A DNA stretch of 64,000 nt from DATDAH01 sp963792205 (GTDB lineage Bacteria > Actinomycetota > Acidimicrobiia > Acidimicrobiales > DATDAH01): assembly GCA_963792205.1 (NCBI GenBank), contig CAWBVI010000002.1:310001-374000 (forward strand), read 5' to 3'. The notes beneath the pieces were generated by a model. The model had not been told where the DNA came from. It did not search any database and was given only the letters and a program-made list of their open reading frames with translations. Positions 18,112 to 26,774 of the stretch are shown here, piece after piece. Numbering within the stretch: position 1 is the first letter of the stretch; every line of letters begins with the position of its first letter. The position numbers and the translations under genes were made by a program.

Positions 18112-18770
18112 CCTGCGCCTCGTGGCCGGCAAGGACCTGCGCATCGAGGCCCGCGCGCGGCGTGGCCACCAACCAGGTGGCGCCCTTCGCGCTGCTGGTG
18201 CTGGTGCTCTTCGCCTTCGCCCTCGACCCCGACCGCGGCGTGCTCGAGCGAGCGACCGCCGGCCTGTTCTGGGTCGCCGTGCTGCTGTCGACGGTGCTCG
18301 CCGTCCAACGGGCCTTCGCCCTCGAAGCCGCCGACGGCGTGCCCGACGCCCTCCGCCTGGCCGGCCTCGATCCGGCGGCGGTGTTCCTGGGCAAGACCGT
18401 GGCGCTCATCGTCCAGCTCCTCGCCCTCGAGGCGGTCCTGCTGGTGGGGGTGGCGCTGTTCTACAACACCGATCTGCGGGAGCCGCTGCTCCTCCTGGCG
18501 ACCTGCCTGACCGCGACCGTGGGGCTGGCCGCCGCCGGTAGCCTCTACGGCGTACTCGCCGCCGGGCTGCGGGTCCGGGACACGCTGCTGCCACTGCTGC
18601 TGCTCCCGGTCGTGGCCCCGGTGCTGATCGGCGCCACCCGGGCGTTCGAGTCGGCCCTGGCGGGCACCCCCGGCGACGGCTGGCCGTGGTGCGGCCTGCT
18701 GGCGGTGTTCGCGGCGATCTACGTAGCGTTCGGGATGCTGGCCTCGGGCCCGCTTCTGGAGGAACTGTGA
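18101..18770 (+). CDS. ccmB: Heme exporter membrane protein CcmB, one-base insertion near 18155
   Basis: The GTG at 18101 opens 'VLRDLRLVAGKDLRIEARA'; one base too many in a CG-rich run (near 18155) shifts the frame, and the protein resumes with 'RVATNQVAPFALLVLVLF', the conserved CcmB first-helix segment. Six hydrophobic helices follow ('RATAGLFWVAVLLSTVLAV', 'LLLLPVVAPVLIGATRAF'). Corrected length is 222 residues, normal for CcmB. CcmB pairs with CcmA. As written, a gene caller would miss the start. Confidence 0.85.
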
Positions 18771-19512
18771 TGCAGGAGACACCGGGGAGCACGGCCCACA
18801 CGGGTCGCGCGGCAGCCGCATCCTCGGCCTCTGTGCCGGCGTCGGCGCCGTCGCCCTCCTGCTCTTCGCCCTCGTGCTCAGCCCGGCCGACCGGGTCCAG
18901 GGCGAGGCCGTCCGCCTCATGTACCTGCACGTCCCGGCGGCCATCGCCATGTACGTCTGCGTGGGACTGGTCGGCCTGGGCAGCGCGCTCTGGCTGTGGA
19001 AGCGCTCACGGGGCTGGGACACGCTGGCCGCGGCGGCCGCGGAGGTCGGCCTCCTCTTCACCGCCCTCACCCTGGTCACCGGCATGCTCTGGGGCCGCCC
19101 GACCTGGGGCGTCTTCTGGGTCTGGGACGCCCGGCTGACCACCACCGCGCTGCTGGCCGTCCTCCTCCTCGGCTACCTGGCCCTGCGCCGGGTGCCGGCC
19201 GACCCAGAGGCGCGGGCCCGGCGGGCCGCCATCGCCGGCCTGCTCGTCGTGGTGGACCTGCCGCTCATCCACTACTCGGTCGACTGGTGGCGGACCCTGC
19301 ACCAGGACGCCACCATCGCCACCACCGACGTGAAGATCGACGGGCTGATGCTGTTCACGCTCTTCCTGGGCATGGTCGTCGGCGGCCTGGTCATGGCCTG
19401 GCTCCTCGTGCACCGCTTCCGCCTGGCCTGGCTGGAGGAGGAGGTCGAGCAGGGCGGGCTCGACCAGGCCATCGCCGAGCGCCGAGCCGAGGCCGAGCAG
19501 GTGAGCTCATGA
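18770..19512 (+). CDS. ccmC: Heme handling protein CcmC, frame break near 18830
   Basis: CcmC presents heme to CcmE through the tryptophan-rich WWD motif. Here that region is 'LWGRPTWGVFWVWDARLTT', flanked by conserved histidines 'MYLHVPAAIAMYV' and 'DLPLIHYSVDWWRTLHQ'. Six membrane helices are present. No start codon exists in the main frame before residue 30 or so; the ATG at 18770 (TGATG with ccmB) opens 'MQETPGSTAHTGR', and one missing base (or two extra) near 18830 would join it to 'ILGLCAGVGAVALLLFALV'. About 247 residues after correction. Confidence 0.85.
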
Positions 19513-19643
19513 TCAACGAGGGCTACGTCATCGCCGGCTACCTGATCACCTTCCTCGGCATCGGTGCCTACGCGGCCTGGATCCTGGTCCGCGGCCGCCG
19601 GCTCTCGGCCCGGGTGCCCGAGGAACGCCGCCGGTGGCTGTGA
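19509..19643 (+). CDS. ccmD: CcmD-like small membrane protein
   Basis: A 44-residue single-helix protein ('YLITFLGIGAYAAWILVRG') with a basic tail, overlapping ccmC (ATGA) and ccmE. Size, position and topology match CcmD, which stabilises CcmABC with CcmE. Sequence conservation in this family is weak, so the call rests on context. It was too short for automatic listing. Confidence 0.8.
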   Translation: MINEGYVIAGYLITFLGIGAYAAWILVRGRRLSARVPEERRRWL

Positions 19644-20129
19644 CGCCACCGGGTGGGGAGGCACCGGAGCTCGACCTCACGCCCCGCGAGGCGCCGGCCC
19701 GGCGTCGGCGGGGGCTGGCGGCCTCGCTGGTGCTGCTGGTCGTGGTCCTCGCGCTCGTGGTCATCGCCGTCAAGGCGTTGGGTGACGCCTCCGTCTTCTT
19801 CCTGAACGCCGACGAGGCGGTCGAGCAGCGGGAGGACCTCGGCACCGACCGGTTCCGGCTCCAGGGGACGGTCGTGGCCGATTCCGTCGTGGAGACCGAC
19901 GCCGGCGTCGACCTTCACCGTGGCCTTCAACGACGTCGAGGTCGACGTCGTCCACCAGGGGGACCCGCCCGAGCTCTTCCAGCCCGACATCCCGGTCGTG
20001 CTGGAGGGCAACTGGGACGGGGAGGTGTTCGCCTCCGACCGGATCCTGGTGAAGCACTCCTCGGAGTACGAGTCCGAGAACCAGGACCGCCTGCAGGAGG
20101 CCGACGAGGGCCGATCCGGCGAGGGGTGA
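19640..20129 (+). CDS. ccmE: Cytochrome c-type biogenesis heme chaperone CcmE, one-base insertion near 19908
   Basis: CcmE binds heme covalently and passes it to CcmF. The N-terminal half has one membrane helix ('LAASLVLLVVVLALVVIAV') and 'RFRLQGTVVADSVVETDAG'. An extra G after the GTC codon near 19908 shifts the frame; the OB-fold resumes with 'AFNDVEVDVVHQGDPPELF' and 'VVLEGNWDGEVFASDRILV'. The heme-binding His (about 139 after correction) is kept in 'KHSSEYESEN'. The GTG at 19640 overlaps the ccmD stop (GTGA). About 162 residues. Confidence 0.87.
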
Positions 20130-20133
20130 GGCG

Positions 20134-22113
20134 ATGAACCTCGCGCTCGGCTCGGCCGGCGTGCTCCTGGGCCTGCTGGCCGCCGTCGCCGGCGCGGTGT
20201 CCGTCCTCGTGGGGATCCTGCGGGGCGAGGCCAAGCTCCTGCGCTCCGCCACGGCCTACGGCCTGCTCGTCCTGGTGGGCGCCGTGGTGGCCACCCTGGC
20301 CATGGAGCGGGCGCTGATCACCCGGGACTTCACCGTCCTGTTCGTGGCCGAGAACGGGAGCAGCCGGACCCCCGCCCTGTTCAACGTGGCCACGCTGTGG
20401 TCCGCCCTCGAGGGCTCGATCATCCTCTGGGCGCTCGTGCTCTCGGGCTACCTGGTGGCCGTGCTGCACCGGTTCCGCGACCGCCTGGCCGACCCGCTGG
20501 TGGGCTGGGCGCTGTTCACGATCTTCGTGACCGCCGCCTTCTTCTTCTTCCTCATGGTCGGCCCGGCCGACCCGTTCCAGCGGTTCTCGCCCCCGCCGGG
20601 CTACGACGGGCCGGGGCCCAACCCACTGCTGCAGAACCACATCCTGATGGCCTTCCACCCGCCGATGCTCTACCTCGGCTACGTCGGCTTCACCGTGCCC
20701 TTCGCCTTCGCCATCGGGGCGTTGGCGACCGGGCGGGTCGGCGAGGGCTGGCTGGTCGAGACCCGGCGGTGGACGCTGTTCGCCTGGGGCTTCCTGACCG
20801 TGGGCATCGTGCTCGGGGCCTGGTGGTCCTACGAGGTGCTGGGCTGGGGCGGGTACTGGGCGTGGGACCCCGTCGAGAACGCCTCCTTCCTGCCGTGGTT
20901 GACGGGGACGGCGTACCTGCACTCGGTGATGATCCAGGAGCGCCGGGGGATGCTCCGGGTCTGGAACCTGTCGCTGCTCTGCGCCACCTTCGCCCTCACC
21001 ATCCTCGGCACGTTCCTCACCCGCTCGGGCGTCCTGGACTCCGTCCACGCCTTCACCGAGTCGGGCATCGGCCCGGCCTTCCTCGGGTTCTTCGCCGTGA
21101 TCGTCGGCGTCTCGGTGGTGCTCATCGGCTGGCGCGGTGACCGGCTGCGCGCCCCGGGTCGGATCGACTCGCCGCTCTCCCGGGAGGGCGCCTTCTTCGG
21201 CAACAACCTGCTGTTCGCCGCCTTCGCCTTCGTCGTCCTCCTCGGCACCGTGTTCCCGCTCCTGGTCGAAGCGGTGAACGGCGACCGCATCTCGGTCGGT
21301 GTTCCCTACTTCGACCGGATGGCGATGCCCATCGGGCTGGCCCTGCTCGCCCTGATGGCGATCGCGCCCGTGCTGCCGTGGCGCAAGGCCAGCGGTGAGC
21401 TGTTGCGCCACCGGCTCGAGATCCCGGCCTGGATCGGCACGCTGACGGTCGTCGTGGCCGTGCTGCTCGGGGCCCGGGGGCTGGCCCCGCTGCTCGCCTT
21501 CGGCCTCGGCGGGATGGCCGCCGGGTCGGCCGGGCGCCAACTCGTGCTGGCCACCCGCCGCCACGGCCTCCGCGGGTTCCTCGGGCGGGCCAACGGCGGC
21601 ATGGTCGTCCACCTCGGCGTCGTGGTCATCGCCGTGGCCTTCGCCGCCTCGCAGAGCTACGCCCACGTCGGCGAGTTCCGCTTGGGCGAGGGGGACTCGG
21701 CCGAGGTCGGTGGGCACACGGTGACCTACCTCGGGCTGGAGACCATCGAGCGCTCGGAGAAGACCGAGACCCGGGCCAGGGTGCAGATCGACGACGACGG
21801 GGTCTTCACCCCCAGCCTCTCGGAGTTCCGCTTCGGCAGTCAGGCCATCGGCACGCCGTCGGTGCGGGTGTCGGCCGCGAACGACGTCTACCTCGCCCTC
21901 CAGGCCCTCCCCGAGGAGGGCAGCGACGAGGTGTTGCTCCGCGTCGTCGTCCAGCCGCTGATCCTGTGGCTCTGGGTCGGTGGGGCGATCATGGCCCTGG
22001 GCACGGTGCTGGCGGCATGGCCCGGGACGAGGCGCCGGCCCACCGACCCGACGTCCGCCGTGGTCCCCGACGACGTCGAACGGGCTCCTGAGCTGGAACG
22101 GGCGGGGACGTGA
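20134..22113 (+). CDS. ccmF: Cytochrome c heme lyase subunit CcmF
   Basis: CcmF attaches heme to apocytochrome c with CcmH. The 659-residue protein has about 14 membrane helices, the WWD signature 'WGGYWAWDPVENASFLPWL', the 'HPPMLYLGYVGFTVPFAFA' segment with a heme-ligand His, and 'TFLTRSGVLDSVHAF'. Length is typical. A large outside loop near the C-terminus ('VGGHTVTYLGLETIERSEK') is conserved in the family. It ends TGATG with the next gene. Confidence 0.95.
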   Translation: MNLALGSAGVLLGLLAAVAGAVSVLVGILRGEAKLLRSATAYGLLVLVGAVVATLAMERALITRDFTVLFVAENGSSRTPALFNVATLWSALEGSIILWALVLSGYLVAVLHRFRDRLADPLVGWALFTIFVTAAFFFFLMVGPADPFQRFSPPPGYDGPGPNPLLQNHILMAFHPPMLYLGYVGFTVPFAFAIGALATGRVGEGWLVETRRWTLFAWGFLTVGIVLGAWWSYEVLGWGGYWAWDPVENASFLPWLTGTAYLHSVMIQERRGMLRVWNLSLLCATFALTILGTFLTRSGVLDSVHAFTESGIGPAFLGFFAVIVGVSVVLIGWRGDRLRAPGRIDSPLSREGAFFGNNLLFAAFAFVVLLGTVFPLLVEAVNGDRISVGVPYFDRMAMPIGLALLALMAIAPVLPWRKASGELLRHRLEIPAWIGTLTVVVAVLLGARGLAPLLAFGLGGMAAGSAGRQLVLATRRHGLRGFLGRANGGMVVHLGVVVIAVAFAASQSYAHVGEFRLGEGDSAEVGGHTVTYLGLETIERSEKTETRARVQIDDDGVFTPSLSEFRFGSQAIGTPSVRVSAANDVYLALQALPEEGSDEVLLRVVVQPLILWLWVGGAIMALGTVLAAWPGTRRRPTDPTSAVVPDDVERAPELERAGT

Positions 22114-22688
22114 TGGACGTCGACGAAGCGGTCGACCTGCCGCGCCGGCGAGGCCCCGCGGTCGTGGGCGCCGCCGTCGTCGCCGTCGTCCTCATCGCCT
22201 TCGTCGTCGTCCTGGCCACCCGGGAACCGGCCCAGGACCGCCAGAGCGAGAGCCCGCTGGTCGGTCAACTCGCCCCACCCCTCGCCGGGGAGGCCATCGC
22301 CCCGGCCGACCAGGTGGGCACGGCCTTCGACCTCGACCGGCTGCGGGGGCAATGGGTGGTCGTCAACTTCTTCGCCACGTGGTGCGTGCCGTGCCGGGTG
22401 GAGCACCCGGAGCTGATCGAGTGGAGCGAGGAGCACGCCGAGGCCGGGGACGGGTCGGTGGTCAGCGTGGTCTTCAGCGACAAGCCCGAGGACGTGGCCG
22501 ACTTCTTCGACGAGAACGGCGGCGACTGGCCGGTCATCGACGGGGAAGAGGTGATCCTCGACTGGGCGGTGGCCGCGGTGCCGGAGTCCTTCCTGGTCGC
22601 CCCGGACGGCGTGGTCGCGGCCAAGATCACGGGCGGGGTCACGGCCGACGGCCTCGACGACCTGCTGGCCGAGGTCCAGGGCGCGTGA
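22113..22688 (+). CDS. ccmG: Thiol:disulfide interchange protein CcmG/DsbE
   Basis: A membrane-anchored thioredoxin that reduces the CXXCH of apocytochrome c. One N-terminal helix ('VVGAAVVAVVLIAFVVVLA') precedes a thioredoxin fold with 'VVVNFFATWCVPCRVEHPE' (Cys91, Cys94) and the cis-Pro region 'WAVAAVPESFLVAPDG'. 191 residues. The ATG at 22113 overlaps the ccmF stop, and its own stop overlaps ccmH. Confidence 0.93.
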   Translation: MDVDEAVDLPRRRGPAVVGAAVVAVVLIAFVVVLATREPAQDRQSESPLVGQLAPPLAGEAIAPADQVGTAFDLDRLRGQWVVVNFFATWCVPCRVEHPELIEWSEEHAEAGDGSVVSVVFSDKPEDVADFFDENGGDWPVIDGEEVILDWAVAAVPESFLVAPDGVVAAKITGGVTADGLDDLLAEVQGA

Positions 22689-23137
22689 TGCGACGCTGGT
22701 CCTGGCTGGTGATGGGTGGGGTGCTGTTGGTGGCCCTAGTGGTGGGCCTCCAGCCCGACGACACGGCGCGGACGCCGGAGGACCGGGTCTTCGACGTCGC
22801 CGAGGGCTACAAGTGCCCGACCTGCCGCAGCCAGTCGGTGGCCGACTCGGAGGCCCCGAGCGCCAAGGCCATCCGGGCCGAGATCTCCCGCCGGCTGGAG
22901 GCGGGGGAGAGCGAGGACCAGATCCGGGACTACCTGGTCGGGCGCTTCGGGGACGAGATCGTGCTCACGCCGGCGGCGTCGGGCATCACCGGGCTGGTCT
23001 GGGTCATCCCCGTCGTCGCGGTGGCCATCGCCGCGGCGGGGTTGTTCCTGGCCTTCCGGCGTTGGCAGCGGCGGCCGTCGGTCGCCGCCACCGACGACGA
23101 CCGGGCGCTGGTGGCCGAAGCGCAAGCGTCGCGGTGA
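22688..23137 (+). CDS. ccmH: Cytochrome c-type biogenesis protein CcmH
   Basis: A 149-residue protein with a signal anchor, the redox motif 'GYKCPTCRSQSVADSEA' (Cys43, Cys46; family form LRCxxCqnqsiadS), 'EISRRLEAGESEDQIRDYL' and a C-terminal membrane helix. It holds apocytochrome c for CcmF and CcmG. Overlaps: TGATG upstream, GTGA downstream. Confidence 0.93.
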   Translation: MRRWSWLVMGGVLLVALVVGLQPDDTARTPEDRVFDVAEGYKCPTCRSQSVADSEAPSAKAIRAEISRRLEAGESEDQIRDYLVGRFGDEIVLTPAASGITGLVWVIPVVAVAIAAAGLFLAFRRWQRRPSVAATDDDRALVAEAQASR

Positions 23138-23883
23138 GCCGCCGTCCCGCGGGGCCGGCGGATCCCGACGCCTACGCGGCGTTGGAGGAGCAGCGGGACT
23201 TCCTGCTGGGCTCGCTCGACGACCTCGAGCGGGAGTGGGCGGCGGGGGACATCGACGAGGCCGACTACGTCGCCCTGAAGGACGACTACACCGCCCGCGC
23301 TGCGTCGGTGATCCGGGCCCTCGACGAGGGGGCGGCCCGGTTCTCGTCAGCCCGACGCCCCGGCGGCACCCGGCGGAACCTGGCCTTCGTGGCCGTCGTG
23401 CTGCTCCTCGGTGTCGGCGCGGGGCTGCTGGTCGCCCACTTCTCGGGCACGCGGACGGGCGGCCAGTCCGCCACCGGTGACGTCCGCCTCGACCGCAGGG
23501 AGCAGCTCGCCCGCTGCCTGTCGCTCTTCAGCGAGGGGGAGGCCCTCGAGGCCGTCATGTGTTACGACGACGTGCTCGCCGTCGACCCCGAGAACGTCGA
23601 GGCCCTGACCTACCGCGGGTGGGCGCTCGTGCAGGCCACCCTCGTCGCCGACGGGCTCGAGTTCCTCGACCGGGCGATCGCGCTCGATCCGACCTACCCG
23701 GACGCTCGGGTGTTCCGGGCGCTCACCTACCGCGATCAGGGCCGGATCGAGGACGCCCGAGCCGACGTGGCCGCCCTCGACGACATCCAGATCCCGGTCG
23801 CCATGGCCGACCTGATCGACGGCCTCCGGGACAGCCTCGAGCCGACGTCCACGTCGGCGGCCCCGACCACGGTCCAGGGGTAA
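23134..23883 (+). CDS. ccmI: TPR protein, CcmI/CycH-like
   Basis: A 249-residue membrane protein closing the ccm run. A cytoplasmic helical segment ('EEQRDFLLGSLDDLEREWA') precedes one membrane helix ('NLAFVAVVLLLGVGAGLLV') and an outside domain with about two tetratricopeptide repeats ('CYDDVLAVDPENVEALTYR', 'LDRAIALDPTYPDARVFRA'). This is the CcmI layout, an apocytochrome chaperone; the assignment is from context plus TPRs. Confidence 0.75.
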   Translation: MSRRPAGPADPDAYAALEEQRDFLLGSLDDLEREWAAGDIDEADYVALKDDYTARAASVIRALDEGAARFSSARRPGGTRRNLAFVAVVLLLGVGAGLLVAHFSGTRTGGQSATGDVRLDRREQLARCLSLFSEGEALEAVMCYDDVLAVDPENVEALTYRGWALVQATLVADGLEFLDRAIALDPTYPDARVFRALTYRDQGRIEDARADVAALDDIQIPVAMADLIDGLRDSLEPTSTSAAPTTVQG

Positions 23884-23886
23884 CGT
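23881..23886 (+). promoter_or_regulatory. -10 box TAACGT upstream of the DUF4389 gene
   Basis: It overlaps the stop codon of the TPR gene and is seven bases before the ATG at 23894; no ribosome-binding site is seen, so a leaderless transcript is likely. Confidence 0.45.
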
Positions 23887-23893
23887 CCGCGGC

Positions 23894-24565
23894 ATGACCG
23901 ACCCGTCTGTCCCGCCCCCTCCTGCGGGGGGATCCGCTCCGCCTCCACCGCCGGAGGCCAGCCCCCCGCCCGCGGCGCCCACGCCCGGGGCCTATCCGCT
24001 TCGCCTCGACCTCGACGCTCCGATCGAGGTGGCCAACTGGCGTCCGCTGGTGCACTGGCTGCTGATCATCCCTTACGCAATCGTCGTCGGCATCCTCGGC
24101 TATGCGCTCGGCATCGTCGCCTTCATCGCGTTCTTCACCGTGTTGTTCACGAAGCGGATTCCTGACGGCTTGTTCCGCTTCATGGCCATGTGCCTGCGCG
24201 TGAGCTGGAGGTCGCTCAGCTACCAGCTCTGGCTGCGCGAGCCCTATCCGGCGTTCGAGTTCACCTCCGCCTCGCAGGATCCCGGCGGGGATCTCGCCAC
24301 CCTCACGATCGACGAGCCCGGCGAGCTCAACCGATGGCTCCCGTTGGTCAAGTGGCTACTCGCCATACCTCACTACTTCGCGCTGTTCTTCCTGTCGATC
24401 GGGGCCTTCTTCGTCGTCATCATCGGGTTCTTCGCCGTGCTCTTCACCGGCAAGTGGCCGGCCGGGCTTCGCGACTATCTCGTCGGCGTCGCCCGTTGGG
24501 GTCATCGCGTGGTGGCCTACATCTACTTCATGACCGACGAGTACCCGCCGTTCAGCCTGGACTGA
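23894..24565 (+). CDS. DUF4389 membrane protein
   Basis: A 223-residue protein with a Pro-rich N-terminus and two repeated units of a paired membrane helix: 'WRPLVHWLLIIPYAIVVGI' and 'WLPLVKWLLAIPHYFALFF', each followed by 'VLFTKRIPDGLF' or 'VLFTGKWPAGLRDYLVG'. This internal duplication is the DUF4389 pattern. The biochemical role is unknown. It is transcribed separately from the ccm genes by its own -10 box. Confidence 0.85.
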   Translation: MTDPSVPPPPAGGSAPPPPPEASPPPAAPTPGAYPLRLDLDAPIEVANWRPLVHWLLIIPYAIVVGILGYALGIVAFIAFFTVLFTKRIPDGLFRFMAMCLRVSWRSLSYQLWLREPYPAFEFTSASQDPGGDLATLTIDEPGELNRWLPLVKWLLAIPHYFALFFLSIGAFFVVIIGFFAVLFTGKWPAGLRDYLVGVARWGHRVVAYIYFMTDEYPPFSLD

Positions 24566-24621
24566 GCCGGACCAAAGCGCTGACCATCAACTCGGGGATG
24601 AGGGCGACGACACCCGAGCGG

Positions 24622-24627
24622 TAGCGT
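24622..24627 (+). promoter_or_regulatory. -10 box TAGCGT upstream of the RDD gene
   Basis: Seven bases before the ATG at 24635 with no ribosome-binding site between them, matching the leaderless pattern. Confidence 0.5.
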
Positions 24628-24634
24628 CCGCGTC

Positions 24635-25090
24635 ATGACCGAATCGTCCTGGGCACCACCGCCACCCCCGCCCCAGGGCTTCGCGCCGCCACCCCCGCCC
24701 TCGACTCCGACGGGCGTCCCTGGTGCGGGCCTTCAGCTGTCGAGCAAGGGCAAGCGCCTGGGCGAGTACCTGCTGGAGATCCTGCTGATCATCGTCACCC
24801 TGTTCGTCGGGTGGTTCATCTGGTGGATCATCCTGCTGCCGCGGGCCCAGACGCCGGGCAAGCAGCTCCTCAAGATGCGGGTCGTGAGACTGGACGCGTA
24901 CCGACCGGCCACGACCGGCGAGATGGTGCTGCGCGAGGTCGTCGGGAAGTTCCTGCTCGGCTTCTTCGTCCCCTTCTACTCGTTCGTCGCCGCCCTCTTC
25001 GTGGTCTTCGACGACAACAACCAGGCCCTCTGGGACAAGATCGCGGGGACCACCGTGGTGGACGACCCCGACAACCGGTTCGGGTTCTAG
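24635..25090 (+). CDS. RDD-family membrane protein
   Basis: A 151-residue protein with a Pro-rich start ('PPPPPPQGFAPPPPPS') and the RDD domain: helix 1 'LEILLIIVTLFVGWFIWWI', the loop 'AQTPGKQLLKMRVVRLD' (typical TPGKxLxGLRVV), helices 'FLLGFFVPFYSFVAALFVV' and the ending 'NQALWDKIAGTTVV'. RDD proteins are of mixed or unknown transport function. It is followed at once by a 111-bp repeat. Confidence 0.87.
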   Translation: MTESSWAPPPPPPQGFAPPPPPSTPTGVPGAGLQLSSKGKRLGEYLLEILLIIVTLFVGWFIWWIILLPRAQTPGKQLLKMRVVRLDAYRPATTGEMVLREVVGKFLLGFFVPFYSFVAALFVVFDDNNQALWDKIAGTTVVDDPDNRFGF

Positions 25091-25091
25091 G

Positions 25092-25202
25092 GACGTGCAC
25101 GGAAGGGCTGAGGCCTGGTGCGCTTGACCTGGGACATCGCCAAGCTGCGCTTGGCGATCACCGCTGTGCTTGCCTGGTCTCCTCGCCTATCGGCTCGGCT
25201 CC
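25092..25202. repeat. 111-bp intergenic repeat, copy 1
   Basis: 109 of 111 bases are identical to 32611-32721, same orientation. It fills exactly the gap between the RDD stop (25090) and the end of the SixA gene (25203). Inside is a 10-bp stem with a three-base loop (ATCGCCAAGC-TGC-GCTTGGCGAT). Both strands are open, but neither frame has a ribosome-binding site, so it is more likely a structured repeat than a gene. Confidence 0.85.
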
Positions 25203-25658
25203 TCAAGGCTTCGCCGGGGGGAGGTAGGTCCCTCGGACGAAGGAGGGCCCGTTGCGCTCGAGGACCCAGGTCGAGCCCTTCTTGCAGTCGCGGCCCACCG
25301 CTTCCAGCCCTTCCCCGATGAGGTGGTCGATCAGCTCGGGGATCACGTCGCCGTGGCTGCACAGCACGGCGTGATCGAGCTCGCCGGCGAGCCGGCGGAC
25401 GGGTCCGACGGATCCGCCCTCCCAGAGGACGCCGTCCTCCACCACCTCGAGCCCGAGGGCGGTGGCCAGGGGTTCGACGGTCTGGGTGCAGCGCAAGGCA
25501 GGGCTGGACACGATCGTCTCGATCCGGTTCCCGGCGAGCAGGTCGACGAGCCCCCGGGCCTGGCCGAAGCCCTTCTCGCTCAGCGGCCGGAGCCGGTCGT
25601 CGCCGGGCCACTGGTGGCGGCTCAGGGCGACGGCATGACGCACCACGAAGAGGCTCAT
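25203..25658 (-). CDS. SixA-type histidine phosphatase
   Basis: A 151-residue member of the histidine phosphatase superfamily. The catalytic core is 'LFVVRHAVALSR' (RHx motif, phosphate-accepting His), 'IVSSPALRCTQTVEPLA' (second Arg) and 'LDHAVLCSHGDVIPEL' (second His). Short length matches SixA, which dephosphorylates phosphohistidine proteins; the substrate here is unknown. Its ATG overlaps the corrected stop of the cysteine desulfurase (ATGA). An additional 'GLEAVGRDCKKGSTWVLE' tail is common in actinobacterial members. Confidence 0.87.
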   Translation of the reverse strand: MSLFVVRHAVALSRHQWPGDDRLRPLSEKGFGQARGLVDLLAGNRIETIVSSPALRCTQTVEPLATALGLEVVEDGVLWEGGSVGPVRRLAGELDHAVLCSHGDVIPELIDHLIGEGLEAVGRDCKKGSTWVLERNGPSFVRGTYLPPAKP

Positions 25659-26768
25659 CGGCCGCCGAGGCTACGGAGTCGGGCCAGGACGTCGGGAAGG
25701 GCGTGGCAGGAGGGCGTCGATGTCGGCGTCGGTGGTCGACCAGCCGACCGAGACCCGGAGGGAATGGTCGGCGTCGACCCCCATGGCCTCGAGCACGGGC
25801 GACGGCTCGAGCGACTCGGACGAGCAGGCGCTGCCCGAGTGCACCGCGATCCCCGCGGCGTCGAGGCCCAGGAGCACGGCTTGGGGTTCGACGCCGTCGA
25901 TGCCCAGGCAGACGACGTGCGGGAGGCGATCGGTGGGGTCGCCGTAGACGGGGACCCCGTCGAGGTCGGCCGCGGCATGGAGCACGCGGTCGGTCAGCCG
26001 GCGGGCCTCGGTGGCTTCGCGGTCGAGCCCCCCGTCGCCCAGTTCGGCACACGCCGCGGCGAACCCGGCGATGGCCACCGCGTTCTCGAGCCCGGCCCGG
26101 CGGGCCCGTTCCTGGTCACCCCCGACGAGGAGGGGATCGAGGCGCAGGCCCCGGCGCACGAGCAGGGCCCCGGCGCCCTGGGGTCCGCCGAACTTGTGGG
26201 CGCTGAGCGACACGAGGTCGGCGCCGAGCGCGCCGAAGTCGAGGGTGACGTGGCCGTTGGCCTGCGCGGCGTCGATGTGGACGAGGACATCCCGGTCGGC
26301 GAGGGCGGCGAGGATCGCGGCCACGGGTTGGGTGGTGCCCACCTCGTGGTTGCCGGCCTGGACGTGGACGACCGAGGTGTCGTCGCGGACGGCGGCGACG
26401 ACCTCGTCGGGGTCCACCCGGCCGGCACCGTCCACCCCCACCACGGTCACCGGACCGGCCCGTTCGGCCGCGAGGCGGACGGCCGAGTGCTCCACCGCCG
26501 TCACCACCTGGTGCGGCCCCCGGCTCACGGCGCCGCTCACCGCCGAGGCGACCGCTTCGGTCCCGCCGCTCGTGAAGACGACCTCGCGCGGCCTCGCGCC
26601 GAAGGTCGCCGCGACCTGTTCCCGGGCCTGCTCGACCGCGCCCCGGGTGGTCAGCCCCTCGGCGTGGATCCGCCCGCCGTCACCGACGAGGTCGAGGGCG
26701 GCGAGCATCGCCGCCCGGGCAGCGGGGCGGAGCGGCGACGTCGAGGCGTGGTCGAGGTAGGCGCGCAA
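25655..26768 (-). CDS. Cysteine desulfurase (NifS/IscS type), one-base insertion near 25703
   Basis: A PLP-dependent class V aminotransferase that takes sulfur from cysteine for Fe-S clusters or tRNA thiolation. Seen: 'YLDHASTSPLRPAARAAML', PLP Lys192 in 'SLSAHKFGGPQGAG', and persulfide Cys315 in 'SGSACSSESLEPSPV'. The written frame ends in an atypical 'PRPSRRPGPTP'. Removing one C near 25703 gives 'LLHALPDVLARLRSLGGR' and a TGA at 25655 that overlaps the next ATG, as in other coupled genes here. Corrected length is 370 residues. Confidence 0.88.
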
Positions 26769-26774
26769 GCGCGG

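Noticed and set aside
25118..25321. A peptide frame beginning LTWDIAKLRLAITAVLAW in both repeat copies
   Set aside because: Starts on GTG without a ribosome-binding site, the tail differs between copies, and the opposite strand is equally open; the conservation is explained by the DNA repeat.
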